Translations under genes and position numbers: made by a program
The notes under the pieces: model-generated
Databases searched by the model: none
Told to the model about the DNA's origin: nothing
What the model saw: the letters and a program-made list of their open reading frames with translations, nothing else
In this document: piece by piece, positions 1 to 10,861 of the stretch
Layout: each line of letters begins with the position of its first letter
How positions within the stretch are numbered: position 1 is the stretch's first letter
Source of the DNA: Pieris napi
Lineage: Eukaryota > Arthropoda > Insecta > Lepidoptera > Pieridae
NCBI RefSeq assembly: GCF_905475465.1
Contig: NC_062252.1
Span: 10,850,001 to 10,914,000 of the forward strand
Direction of reading: 5' to 3'
DNA length: 64,000 bases

Positions 1-19
1 TATGGGAGGAGAGAGATAA

Positions 20-140
20 ATATCTTTTTGCGATAGATAGTACCGGTAATCTAGAGCTGGTGCTTTCGTCGCTCAACCGATAATGAGAAAGCTGCCAGCG
101 TTAAAAGTCCACTGCCACAGACAGGGACATAGCTTTTAAA
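20..140 (+). repeat. Rep-1 copy, window edge
   Basis: Contains GATAGTACCGGTAATCTAGAGCTGGTGCTTTC (split here: GATAGTACCGG, AGAGCTGGTGCTTTC), GCTGCCAGCGTTAAAAG and CACTGCCAC, matching seven other copies in the window. Degraded in the middle; the 5' end may continue outside the window. Confidence 0.6.
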
Positions 141-1140
141 CTTTGTTTTAATTTTCTATTTAGCCATTTTTAATTATTATTATTACTAATATTGTACATA
201 CTATATATTTGTGTTAGAAATAAATACATAATCTTTGATATAATGTAAAACTATATAACTTAAAAGCTACATAATTTAAAAAACAAAACACGGGAATACT
301 ACAAAGTTGGTATTAGTATTCCCTTATTAATTTAAAATTTAAAACCCAGTATTTCCTTCTTGCTTATTTTCTAGACCACTTTATAACAGCAAAGAACAAA
401 GCGACGTCAAAAGCAATGTTTAATGTGCCATGACTAAGCTCCAACTCCCAACTTACTGAAGGAATTGCGGTGACATGGATAAATTAATGTCTGCTATAGC
501 TGATGGGTTTAATACATAAGAAAACTTTGAATTTTAATTCAATGCGATAAGATTCAAAGTCGCATGCTGTGCTGTCGATCTTAATAGCCGCTATTTGAAC
601 CTTAGAAGACGTAAAATAAGTTTTAATTACCGGTTGAACATACTTTGTTTAGCTAATTATTTATTAAGGTTGTAATGAGGTAGTTAAAGTGAGAAATTGT
701 ACTTTTCCTCTTCATGTAAAGGCGAAATAAACCTGATTTTTAACAAACAGTAAACAAAAACAGTTTTAACAAAAAAGTGCTACAACGCTACAACTTTTTG
801 AGTTTATAGCGCCACTGTTTATTGGTTGTGTAAATGTTTTGTGAGAGCAGCATTAAAATATATAAAAAATGTAAAAACATTTAATATGTAATATGATGTA
901 CAGGTATCCCACATCATTAAATTTGACTCGGTAGACATCCCCACTCATCGGCAAAGATGACAGAGGGTCGAGAGAAAAAGCCGGCGTAAAAACTCTCGGT
1001 ACTCTTTTAAAATAAAAAATCATAAATCAATAAATTTAAAAACAAATATCGCAAATTAATTAGAAGTAGCCTGTCTAGCACTAGTTACAGGTCCTTTTAT
1101 CAACTACAATCTAGATAATCGTTAACTGTACAGTAAAACA
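141..1140. other. AT-rich DNA, nothing recognised
   Basis: No coding, RNA or repeat feature that I can support. Poly-A/T runs and short AT motifs only. Confidence 0.5.
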
Positions 1141-1635
1141 TTGGCCTAGTGGTTTCAACGTGCGACTCTGACCTGATCAGAACTTAAATCTCAGTTTACA
1201 TGAAACAATAGAGGCTACTACTATTTAATGATAACACAAATGATATTACATACTCACGAATATACAAGAGTCGTATCGTAAACGCGTCGTCTGTAAATAC
1301 TAAAATGGACACTCTATTACATTGTTATGTTTCCAAACTATCAAAAGAAGTGTTTCACCCAAATGCCGAATTTCCCTCCGTTTTTGCCATGCCATATGAT
1401 CGCCTGTTTTTCGCCCCGGGGGACGTTCGATCCCAGACTGTCCACTAATTTCTTGACTTTCTTTCTATCTTGTCTATGTGCTCATTTAACAATTGCTCGG
1501 GGAAGGAAAATATCGTGAGGAAATCGGCATGCCTTAGACCCACGACGACGTATGTCAGGCACAGAAGGTTGATCACCTACTTGCCTATTAGAAATGATCA
1601 CGTTACAGATACAGAATTATGAGCCACAGACCTAA
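1141..1635 (+). repeat. SINE-1 copy split by a 236-bp insertion
   Basis: The head (TTGGCCTAGTGG, positions 1141-1175) and the tail (CATCGTGAGG-like, TTGATCACCTACTTGCC, ACAGACCTAATAG, about 1412-1635) of one SINE are separated by the 236-bp repeat at 1176-1411. The B-box region resumes as GTTCGATCCCAG at 1425. Confidence 0.7.
1176..1411 (+). repeat. 236-bp repeat, left inverted copy
   Basis: Nearly identical in inverted orientation to 2520-2755. Starts ATCAGAACTTAAATCTC and ends CGCCTGTTTTT. It is inserted in a SINE-1. The small ORF at 1327 lies across its end and is not thought to be a gene. Confidence 0.8.
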
Positions 1636-2519
1636 TAGATAATAGCGCCAATAATAGGTACCTACCTATATATGTGTATTGTGATCATTTAATTTTCATA
1701 AGTCGGTCAGTCGGTGCCACTTGGTGTATCAGCCCTGTATCTTATCAATTCCTTAAACTCTTTTAATAATTCAAGAGACATTATTTACTTAAATTTTTAT
1801 TTTATTTAAAATAAGAATGGTTTAAAAACGATCCTTGCCAAAAATAGTTTACTAAATTTATAAAGTTTTTTTTATAGATTCGGCCATCACGGCCACCGTA
1901 GCCATTAATCTCTATTTAGATTTGACAGCAGATAATACACTTAACATCTATATATCTAAGCTAAGAGGGTGCCAAACACCACCATCCGAAGTTCTTCTAT
2001 ACTAATATTGTTAAGAAAAAGATTTGTAACTTTTCTAGAAAGTAGCGGACCATTCAATTCTGTCATAAACGACAACTACTGCAGCCCATAGACACCCAAA
2101 TCAACAGTTCATTAATGCTTAAAACGTATGTAGTGAATAACTACTGGACCAATTTCCAAATGCTGTTTCGGCCTTTTAGATAAGTAATTAAACAAATAAA
2201 ACGGACGGAATTAATTACCCAGATGTTGACAGGTTACAGTGGATTCTTGTCGTATCTTTACAGTTTCAGGTATAACACTGAACAAGCTATGGTAATAAAA
2301 GCAACAGAGAACTGAAAAGAAATAGTGTTCAGTAATAGGTTAAGAGGCATCTTTCTGCAATTTGCTGTAAATGTTATAAAAAAGTTAAAAGAAAGGTAGC
2401 AGTGCTTGACTTGCTTGATGACAACATAGTAGAAAATATATTAAAAACCCATATTCTACATCTTTAAGTAAGATATATTTAAAATAATAGAAGTCCAAAA
2501 ACCAGGCCGTCAATCAAAT
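1636..2519. other. AT-rich DNA between the inverted 236-bp copies
   Basis: No supported gene. Contains GGCCATCACGGCCACCG and plain AT-rich sequence. Confidence 0.45.
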
Positions 2520-2755
2520 AAAAACAGGCGATCATATGGCATGGCAAAAACGGAGGGAAATTCGGCATTTGGGTGAAACACTTCTTTTGATAGTTTGGAA
2601 ACATAACAATGTAATAGAGTGTCCATTTTAGTATTTACAGACGACGCGTTTACGATACGACTCTTGTATATTCGAGATTATGTAATATCATTTGTGTTAT
2701 CATTAAATAGTAGTAGCCTCTATTGTTTCATGTAAACTGAGATTTAAGTTCTGAT
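2520..2755 (-). repeat. 236-bp repeat, right inverted copy
   Basis: Reverse complement of 1176-1411 with only a few mismatches. It is flanked by ATCAAA on both sides (2513-2518 and 2756-2761 or so), which looks like a 6-bp target duplication. No transposase is seen, so class is unknown. Confidence 0.75.
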
Positions 2756-3083
2756 ATCAAAGGATCATGCGAACATTATAAACTATTGGCAAATTATAGA
2801 TTTTTGTGTCATCTGTTAAATCACTTCTATTAATCATTCAATCTTGTTGTTTCTTTGTATTAACTTGTTTGCTTTTTATGTGTTTTGTAATTCTTAATAG
2901 TCGGTACAAAGTGAATAATTATAGGTATATAAATGTTTATGTTAAAAAAATTAATGGTGTAACAGAAATAAACATTCTATAAACATAAAACAAAAGCGAC
3001 AAAATACGATAATTATTTATAAGGAAAAATTCAATCCGCGTTAAACTTAAACCAGTTCAAAACACCTAAGCAGGATACCTTTT

Positions 3084-3360
3084 AAGCTATTGCATAGCTT
3101 TTATCGCGGGCTTAGAGTGCGGCGACCGATTCGAGAAATTCCGTAACGCAAATAAACCTAACACACGATGACGTAATATAGGTGCGGCCAATACGCGTTA
3201 GAGCGGGACAGAACGCAAACAGCGTCTCAAATCGGTCTGGCGTGATCAGTTACGTAGTGCAGGTGCGTTAGAGTGGGACAGGCATAATGGCATAGGTTGT
3301 TAAAAAATGCTATGCAATAGCTTTACCGCGGCAGTCCCCGAGTGCCATACGATTTTTTTA
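3084..3360 (-). repeat. Rep-3 copy (GCTATTGCATAGC element)
   Basis: About 275 bp bounded by GCTATTGCATAGC and GCTATGCAATAGC, then CCGCGGCAGTCCCCGAGTGCC. Contains GTAACGCAAATAAACC and two GCGTTAGAGYGGGACA units. Homologous copies lie at 22048-23065 and 63182-63484 in the other orientation. Likely a non-autonomous DNA element. Confidence 0.7.
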
Positions 3361-3819
3361 ACGATAATTTAGGCACGAACGAAACGATGATTTCACCATA
3401 CATTGTCGTAACGTGTAAAGTCAAACAATATTATTACAAAGGAAGGGTACGGCAGTCGTCAATCATATTTTTCCTGTTTTGGTTACGTGATATGACTTTT
3501 CAGATACGTATAAACTATTGATTACATATTACTCAGAAAACTTTTTGACCCGCGTCCCTGAATAACCAAACGCATAGGTAATGATAACAAATGTTTTATG
3601 TACCCTAACAATTATGTATATTTTACTTATATCACAATTGTCAGTAATAATTCCATATTAAGTGGGTAAAGAAATGAAAATAACGAATCAAAATTTGATA
3701 GACTTTGTTCTTTTCATATAATTTTTAGTAGATATTTCCATTTTTTGTGAATCCTCTTTTATTATATACCTACTGATCTTGATGAGGTACAAAACGAATA
3801 AAGAGTTATTCGAATTAGG
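3361..3819. other. AT-rich DNA, nothing recognised
   Basis: No supported gene or repeat in this stretch. Confidence 0.45.
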
Positions 3820-3948
3820 GACCTTCAAGAAAAAAAAGCACCAAATCTTAAAAGGCCAACAACGCAAGCGAGTCTTCTAGCTGTAAGTGTCTCTGGGTGT
3901 AAGTGTATCACTTAACATATGCTCGTTTGACCCTTGTTCTAAAAAATT
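3820..3948 (+). repeat. LINE-A 3' end, diverged
   Basis: ACCTTCAAGAAAAAAAAGC, TCTTAAAAGGCCAACAACGC and ATCACTTAACAT match the LINE-A tail seen at 17041-17402. It ends directly against the Rep-2 copy that starts near 3949. Confidence 0.65.
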
Positions 3949-3965
3949 GCGTGCGTACAAAGTAG

Positions 3966-5543
3966 TGGTAGGGGAGCCCAAGAGGGGATTTCGGGATTTA
4001 CTAAAGCGCGGCAGATTAATATATAGGGGGATACCTTGTACCCGGTTAAGTACCTCCACAAAATATGAGGCCCATATATAAGGCCGCGCGTGAAGGAGAC
4101 AGGATCAGATTAGTAAAAAAAAATTGACCATCAGAAATTCCCGAGCGCGTCAGATTAAGGTAGGGTGAGTTAATTACATGCTAAAAAGAGTATATTCCAC
4201 TAATCTACAATTTGAGAGTGACGGAAAAAAAGGGGAGGGCAACAAAGTTGTAAAAAAAAACGTCATCTCGACATTCTCGAGCGTAGCTAATTTTTCTTTT
4301 ATTTTGAAGGAAATAATTCCAGAATAATGAAAAATATATAATCTGACGATTTCCGCAAGCCGAAATAACAAAAATTCGTCGATAAAGTTAAATGTGTGCA
4401 GCTGCGTGATGCCTACATTTCCTTAAACCGATCGGAATCTACTAAACAGCGTTCTAAATATTTCCCTCAAAATTACATGTCCTGTGAATTTGAACCGATT
4501 CGGACCGATAGATTTTGAGAAATTTTGAAAAATCTTAAAAAAATAAGTTTTTTTTTTTTTAAGTGGTTTCTTTATCGATCAACTTCAAAAACTATTCCGC
4601 CTTTGAGCTTGAAAAAACCACGTCGATCGCCACCAAGTTGGTCAAAAGCGGTTGATTAGTTCGAGAGATATCGTGAACGAAAGAAACCCGAAAAAATGTT
4701 TTTTCGGGTCTACTCCGAAATTTGTGGTTCGATCAATTAAAATTGCAAAATTACTTATGATGATGATAAAACTGCGTCGAATGCCGCCAACCGCGTGAAA
4801 ATTGCTTGATCCATTCAAAAGTTATTGCGGTTTGAAAATTCCAAAAATAGTGTTCTATGAAACTTTTATCAGACTTTCGAGCTGGGAGAGCTCAAATGCA
4901 TAGAAATGTTATTTCTTTGAACTCAGCAAGCTCAAAATATCAATTTTAAGCGCCCAGGAATAGAATTAGCGGGAAGTTGCAGGGATGGCCCTTTAGGTGA
5001 ACCGTTTTTCTAAAAAAAATTTGTCAGATCAGGCGAATCCCTCTAGATAATCGTCAGATTATGAGACAGTACGTTTTGAACATAAAGATGAACCACATAT
5101 ATCTTAATCTGACGCGCTTGAGTATATCAAAATTGCGATTTTTTTTGCAAATTATGAAAATGACCGTGGTTTTGCGTCCCATCGAAATCGTCAGATTAGC
5201 ACTTAACACTCCCTTAGAAAATCTGACGCGCTCGATAATTTTTATTTTTTTTTCATTTTCAACCCTTAAATACAACCACCCGCATCATGCAAACGATCAG
5301 ATTAACATACGTACATTATTAAAAATACGTAGGGCATTGATGCTATCAATATCTGACGCGCTCGATGATGTCCATGCAACAGTTTTTTTTTACATATTTA
5401 ACAATCTATAGCCGCTTCCCCCACCGATGAAAAGGTATATATCATATAACATTTTTTTCTTCTTATTATCTAAGCTTTGCATCCCAATAGGTCTCTACGA
5501 CGCTCGAGTAAATCCCCATTTAGCATCGTGGGCTCCCCTACCA
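3966..5543. mobile_element. Unclassified DNA transposon, 15-bp TIR, TAG target duplication
   Basis: Both ends carry the perfect 15-bp inverted repeat TGGTAGGGGAGCCCA, and the element is flanked by TAG (3963-3965, 5544-5546). The empty site is visible in the related copy at 12050-12475, where ACAAAGTAGGTACACATG is continuous. The interior has no transposase; the small ORFs at 4174 and 5061 lie over repeated modules. The interior carries the motif CGTCAGATTA or its complement at 4148, 4339, 5052, 5105, 5189, 5219 and, with one change, 5295 and 5351. Superfamily not assigned. Confidence 0.8.
5052..5365. repeat. Three inverted-repeat modules CGTCAGATTA ... AATCTGACGCGCTCGA
   Basis: Three successive modules, 5052-5122, 5189-5234 and 5294-5365. 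Each starts CGTCAGATTA (CGATCAGATTA in the third) and ends ATCTGACGCGCTYGA, able to fold as a stem. A mirror-image set lies at 4142-4157 (CGAGCGCGTCAGATTA) and 4339-4350. The spacers differ completely, so this is not a simple tandem duplication. Confidence 0.75.
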
Positions 5544-6160
5544 TAGGTACACATGTCAGAAGTGAAACTTCTTTGGCAAACTAATTTTTAAGTCTTATTC
5601 ATATTTATACAAATCTAAAACATAAGATTTCCGAGACTTAGAGGGAGGGAAAAAGTAAGATATCTTAGGAATTTAATGAAATAAATTATCATTAAAATAT
5701 TAAAAGTCTCGAAAGTTAATACAACTTATAAAACTAATTTGTTTAATTTATTTCTTCGATAATAAAAACACACGACATTTTAATTTACAATCCGTCACTT
5801 GACATTTCAATAAAATATTTTGCATAATATATAAAATACCTACTAATATTTCGAAATTTACATCTCCGTGACGTTTCTGTTAAAATTTACCCTCATGCGC
5901 CTAAAGAAGTTTCTTTAAAAAAATATTAAGAAGGATCTCTTATAGAACAATATAAGTACTTATCTAAATTTTTTGTAAGTTTCCATACTTTCGTTTCAAA
6001 TCTAAAAATAACTTTCAGACTTTCATTAATTTTGAAATGCGTTTCAACTCATCAGCAACTTGTCAGAACTTTGCTGACGGGTGTCTTATCCTTTATTATA
6101 AATAATTTACGTATGGATTTGCTAAAGATATTTTCCTACTATATTTTTATTTATTTACTA

Positions 6161-6360
6161 CTAGCTGACCCGGTAAACTTCGTACCGCCTAACAGTCAAT
6201 GAATGAATGAACTTACTTTATTATTTTATGAAAGTAATTTTATTTATTGATAAAAGCTTACCAACTATCCGCACACTGCTATATTGGTAAGACAACAAAT
6301 CAAAAACCATGAAAATCGGTCCAGCCGTTACCACGTTATAAGTGTTTGAATAAACCCTAC
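6161..6360 (-). mobile_element. Helitron-like 3' part (CTAGCTGACCCGG family)
   Basis: Begins CTAGCTGACCCGGTAAAC on the plus strand, i.e. ends ...GCTAG when read on the minus strand, as Helitrons end in CTRR. Contains AAAATCGGTCCAGCCGTT. A fragment of the same family is at 63520-63600. A short GAATGAATGAAC repeat interrupts it. Confidence 0.6.
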
Positions 6361-7044
6361 TTTGTTTTATATTTAACAAAGGTATATATTAAGGTTATCT
6401 TTATATTTAAAAACGGATGTTTTCTTTGATATCTATATCGCCTCGAATCGCTTTATATCGCTTTATTTAGAAAGCGCCTGCGAAACTTTTTTATTATTTA
6501 TGATAGCATCTGTCAAAACAATATCCGAGGAAATACAAAAGAAAACGGAGTGAGAACCCATAAAAAATGATAATAATTCTAGGCGAGAATTTCAAATCAG
6601 ATTATTTTTATTGTACTTGGATAAAACCTGCCCGATGTAATATCTTTCATTTCAAGATTATATGACGAATTTATATTTCAGGTGGTGAGACTGTACGTGA
6701 TACCAATTAAATATTTGGTTCGCCAATTTATTTATACAATTCAATATTAATATGGCCTGAATGCAACAAATATAAAACTGAAATATGACCTTATAAATAA
6801 ATGCACCTACGGACTAGACCAGGTACAGTATGTTAGTAAATCCGTGTATATGTTTGTATTATACACATACATACGTATAACGTACAATAATGAATTAAAC
6901 AAAATTATAAGTGCCATTAAGATTTGTTTTGTTATATTGATATTTTGCTATGAAATTTTTAACAGGCGTTTTTCTCGTTGGGCATGGAAAGAAACAGATG
7001 TACATCTAATTCTTTGTTAATTCTTTATAGGCATTAAGATAATC
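6361..7044. other. AT-rich DNA, nothing recognised
   Basis: No supported feature; includes ATATCGCTTTATATCGCTTT, a short duplicated motif. Confidence 0.45.
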
Positions 7045-7440
7045 CTGGTACAGGCTGTATTGTATTTTAGGTCTGAGATTTCATCACAATTTGCGTGTTG
7101 TTCCCACGAGAATATAGGTGCGTGCTCCTATTTTACCATGCCTCCTGCTGATAGAGGACAAATCTTTGTTTTTAATTTATTTTATTATTATTTATTACTT
7201 AAGATGTCATGTGGAACTTGGTGTAATGGTTGCAGCTCCTTACAAACGTTGTGTAAAACAAAAAACTTTAAAAATTAATTAAATTAAGTGGCGATTAAAA
7301 AGAGTGAGTTTATTGCCAGATCTTCTCTTCCGTTCTACGCCCTTGATTTGAGAACTGGCGGTTAATGTAAAATTAGAAGCATTGAATGTACATTTTTTTT
7401 TTGACATTGAGTTACCTATATGAATAAATGATTAAAAAAA
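7045..7440 (+). repeat. LINE-B 3' end
   Basis: TTCCCACGAGAATATAGGTGC, ATGCCTCCTGCTGATAGAGG, GTCATGTGGAACTTGG, AGTGGCGATTAAAAAGAGTG, CGTTCTACGCCCTTG and ATGAATAAATGATT match the 900-bp insertion at 52144-53043 read on the minus strand. The ORF at 7060 is non-coding 3' sequence. Confidence 0.8.
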
Positions 7441-8043
7441 TAATGTTTTCCTCGAAGAACAGATGAACATTTAAAGAAAATTTCATGTACTATCGGGTTT
7501 CGAAACGACAACCTTTGAGTTAAATGCAAAATCTTATTACTAAGAAATTATATATAGTACAACGAACTGTACTAAAATGTGGTTAAAATTAAGAACGATT
7601 TAGTATTTCTTTAAACTCTAAAATATTTTCTATCTTCTGTAACGTTTCAATTAAACTTATCTGATCTCAACTCGGTTCAAATAAATTTATCTCTTTGAGT
7701 TTACAAATATGTTTTAAAATTTTTATATTTTATTTGCTAAGAAAAATATCAAATAAATCTAATAAAAATGTTTTTAAGAGTTTTAAAGATAACGAATAAA
7801 TTTAACTTCATTTTAAATTTTGAATTTTTATTTCTTATATACAATAAAATTATATTAAACAACAAAAAACTAAAATCAATTCAACATGACGTATTTTTTT
7901 TATGTTCCAGCATAGCTCCACCATCCTAAGACCTATCTGGATAATTGAGGTGTCGATATAATGGTTTTGTCATAAGTTTGATAATTTTTAGAGTGTTAAC
8001 TGTCCCATGAAAAATCTATATTTGCAACACCGCTTCTAGATTT
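7441..8043. other. AT-rich DNA, nothing recognised
   Basis: No supported feature. Confidence 0.45.
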
Positions 8044-8312
8044 GTTTATCTGTTTCATGATCATTTGTCAATCTAATAGGCTAGGTGATCAGCGTTCTGT
8101 GCGTGACACGCGCCGATTTTTTGGATCTAAGGCAAGCCGGTTTCCTAACGATGTTTTCCTTCACCGTTCGAGCATAATGTTATATGCGCATATAACATTA
8201 AAATAACACATAGAAATTCATTCATTAGTGCACAGCCGGGGATCGAACCTACGACCTTACGCATGACAGTCTCACGTGGAAGCCACTAGGACCACACTGC
8301 TCTACTACAGTT
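8044..8312 (-). repeat. SINE-1 copy
   Basis: Near full-length SINE on the minus strand: CAGCCGGGGATCGAACCTACGACC (B box complement) near 8237 and the CCACTAGG head at 8282. It carries a perfect 26-bp palindrome at 8175-8200 not found in other copies. Confidence 0.85.
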
Positions 8313-8685
8313 AAACATTAGTAAAAAAGATAATCTTTGTCATCAATATGTAATAAAATGGACGTAAAACTATTATCTGTTCAACAGTCCTTTTTGGAAT
8401 GCAAAACACAATTCAAAACATATCCAGTGTAAAACACAAACAGACATAAAGTGTATGAGAGCAAAGTCGTGGCGACTTCATAAATTCGGCGGAACAAACC
8501 CGAGCATTATCGCAACGAATAAATCCCTCCCATTGGCTCTCGTCCAGATGGCGTTAGTATTTCTACCCATTGGATTTAGATTTTACACTAGTTTTATTCG
8601 CAATTTTCCCTAAACCATTGAATAATGTAAATTATAAAAACAAAAGAAGTTGTAAACCTTTCCTTGTTGCCGTACATAATCTAAT

Positions 8686-8686
<1 letters not shown>

Positions 8687-8742
<56 letters not shown>
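8687..8742. repeat. (AT)n microsatellite
   Basis: Uninterrupted AT dinucleotide run of about 55 bases, next to a Helitron-like fragment; it gives the spurious YIYIYI ORF at 8570. Confidence 0.95.
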
Positions 8743-8746
<4 letters not shown>

Positions 8747-8940
8747 ATTTCGTTGTCCTGCGTGATATTTCAAGCGATTAGGATATTAAACAAAGTATGA
8801 AATTTTTGCCGCAGCACCATCTGCCGGGCTAATTTGTGTATCTAAACCATCTAGGGTGCCGCCCAAACGCATACAAAAATAAAATTCAAATCGGTCCAGC
8901 CGGTTAAGTGGAGTACAGCGATATAGTACACACGTTTTTA
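8742..8940 (-). mobile_element. Helitron-like fragment (family of 60055-60275)
   Basis: GTTGTCCTGCGTGAT, AAGCGATTAGGATATTAAAC, GCACCATCTGCCGGGCTAATTTG and AATCGGTCCAGCCGGTTAAG match the copy at 60055. The CTAG end is replaced by the AT repeat. Confidence 0.6.
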
Positions 8941-9096
8941 GCGTTTTTGGCCTATGAAGAATTGGTACGCTCTTTTCCTGAAGGACTCTTAGTCAAATTG
9001 GATCAGAAAGTTCAATGAGTACCTGGTTCCATATAGTAGTGGTGCGCGGCAAAATTTGCCTTAAAAACGCTCTATTGTGGAACGGCGGATGTCTGT
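8941..9096 (-). repeat. LINE-A 3' fragment
   Basis: GAATTGGTACGCTCTTTTCC, TAGTGGTGCGCGGC and TTAAAAACGCTC match the antisense of the LINE-A coding end (FKKRVYQFL and following). Confidence 0.7.
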
Positions 9097-9654
9097 ATAT
9101 AATAATACACTAATAACAAGTCTCAGTACATTATTTATTTATTTTATATTATTATTTCAGTTAAGGTAGAAAATTAGGTCTATCAATCCCTTGATTTTTG
9201 TTTAAGATATGCCGATTTTCTTATGTTTTCTAGTCAATAGGCCATTTAGTTTAAATTTTAGCCTAGAATAAAAGAAAGTAGAAAAATGTCATTAAAAATC
9301 ATCAAGCCGTTTACAAAATAATTTATTTAGAGGGTATACAGAGATACTTTAATCCGAATGTCAAAACCGCTTGTAAAAGTCCACAAAAACATCACTCGTG
9401 ACCCCACTTAGGGTAAACCACACAATTATGAGCCTGCCAAGTATTTGCACAAGGAAAATTCTTTGAGATTGTCTCTCTGAAACTTTGTCTGTACTGTATA
9501 ATATAAAGAGGGGTGACCATGCTGTTTAGCGAAAATTATATTTTCGTACGATTTCAATAAATTATTATGACTAATGATATAAAATTTAATTTGTTTTATG
9601 TATGACTATTAAAGAATTAATTATATTTAGCTATATTGAATTTAATTCATTTGT

Positions 9655-9912
9655 AATTCGACTCATTGGCCTAGTGGTTAGTACCCCTGACTGCGAATCC
9701 ATGGGTCCCGGGTTCGATCCCCGGCGGAGACGAACATCGATGTGATGAGCATTTGGTGTTGTGCTTAGGACTTGGGTGTTTAAATATGTATTTATATGTC
9801 TATCTATAATATGTATGTATATCCGTTGCTTAGTACCCATAACACAAGCTTCACCAGCTTAGCATGGGACTAGGTCAATTGGTGTGAATTGTCTTTAAAA
9901 AAAAATATATAT
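9655..9912 (+). repeat. SINE-2, full length, tRNA-derived
   Basis: A tRNA-like head with A box TGGCCTAGTGG (9667-9677) and B box GGTTCGATCCC (9711-9721), a body ending ACTAGGTCAATTGGTGTGAA, and an A-rich tail after TTGTCTTT. A 5'-truncated copy lies at 50225-50355. Not a tRNA gene: the arms do not fold as a cloverleaf and the body is SINE-like. Confidence 0.8.
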
Positions 9913-10679
9913 TTGATAACAATTCATTATAAAATGTAAGATTTGGGAACCATTAAGCAAGAAAATACCTGTGTCAGGGTTCCCAGCTCTTCCATAACAA
10001 AATAGAATACTACTACTGACAACTAACACTTTTTTCTAATATAATATATTTAAAATAATAATTACGACACCTGAGCCAATATCAATATCAACAATCAAAC
10101 CAACATTAAAAATTGTCGTACTAAAGCCCTCTCAACAAGGGTATCAAAAACGTGACGCCACAGATAAAGATCTCATTTACCCAGCTGCATTTTACAAGCC
10201 TGAAGAAAACAAATCAGACGCAATCTATCAAATCATAAAATTATTGGTAATTTTACTTATTTTGACAATAAGCTTAGTAATTATTCATGTGAAATATGCA
10301 TTTCGTTTTTTTCGATATAATATTTACATGAACAAAATAATTAATTCTTAAATTAAAACTAAAAACACTGTCACCCATTCCTAAGAACTCACAACAGGGC
10401 CTCTACAATTCCACTTTTCACTAAACATCCGGTTTCAAAACCCTCGCCGCTGAGCCATTTCCGTTTTCCCTAAATAACAGTTTAAACATGTTCTTTATTC
10501 AAATTCAAATAATTATTTAATAGCTATTCTAAGATTCATGTTTCATGTATATTGTATAATGAACATCTCAATTCTCTGTATCTTACTTCAAAAGGCTTGA
10601 AGTTACACAACATAAACAATACAAAACAAATTTGGTCCTTTTTAGAGAAGAGTTGTAAAAAAATAATGCAATGACAGCA
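9913..10679. other. AT-rich DNA, nothing recognised
   Basis: No supported feature. Confidence 0.45.
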
Positions 10680-10740
10680 GTGGCAGCAGTGTTGGTCTAG
10701 TGGCTCAACTGTTTGACCGGTTAAGTTTTCGCCTATTGTT
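10680..10740 (+). repeat. SINE-1 head fragment
   Basis: GGCAGCAGTGTTGGTCTAGTGGCTCAA resembles the 5' head of SINE-1; the rest of the element is missing. Confidence 0.45.
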
Positions 10741-10861
10741 TTTTTTTCTATGACGGTAATTAATTGACGAGAACTAAAACATCTCAAGGAAAGTGGGTAT
10801 GTATGCAAAATTATTAATATTAATAGTCCACACTTTGTTTCGCCTATGATTTTTTTACTTA

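Larger units (their letters stand above)
3949..5930 (+). repeat. Rep-2 copy interrupted by a 1,578-bp element
   Basis: GCGTGCGTACAAAG at the left and GTACACATGTCAGAAGTGAAAC at 5547 continue each other as in the uninterrupted inverted copy at 12050-12475. The right part runs through ATTTCCGAGACTTAGAG to CTCATGCGCCTAAAGAAG near 5910. Confidence 0.75.

Noticed and set aside
5052..5365. CRISPR-like array
   Set aside because: Units are paired inverted stems with unequal spacers in a transposon of an insect genome; not direct repeats of fixed spacing.
5061..5411. 116-codon ORF as a gene
   Set aside because: Spans the inverted CGTCAGATTA modules of a non-coding transposon; the opposite strand is also open.
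8570..8800. 76-codon ORF with YIYIYI run
   Set aside because: Translation of an (AT)n microsatellite.
9655..9740. A tRNA gene
   Set aside because: A and B boxes are present, but the following body and A-tail repeat at 50225, which marks a SINE head.
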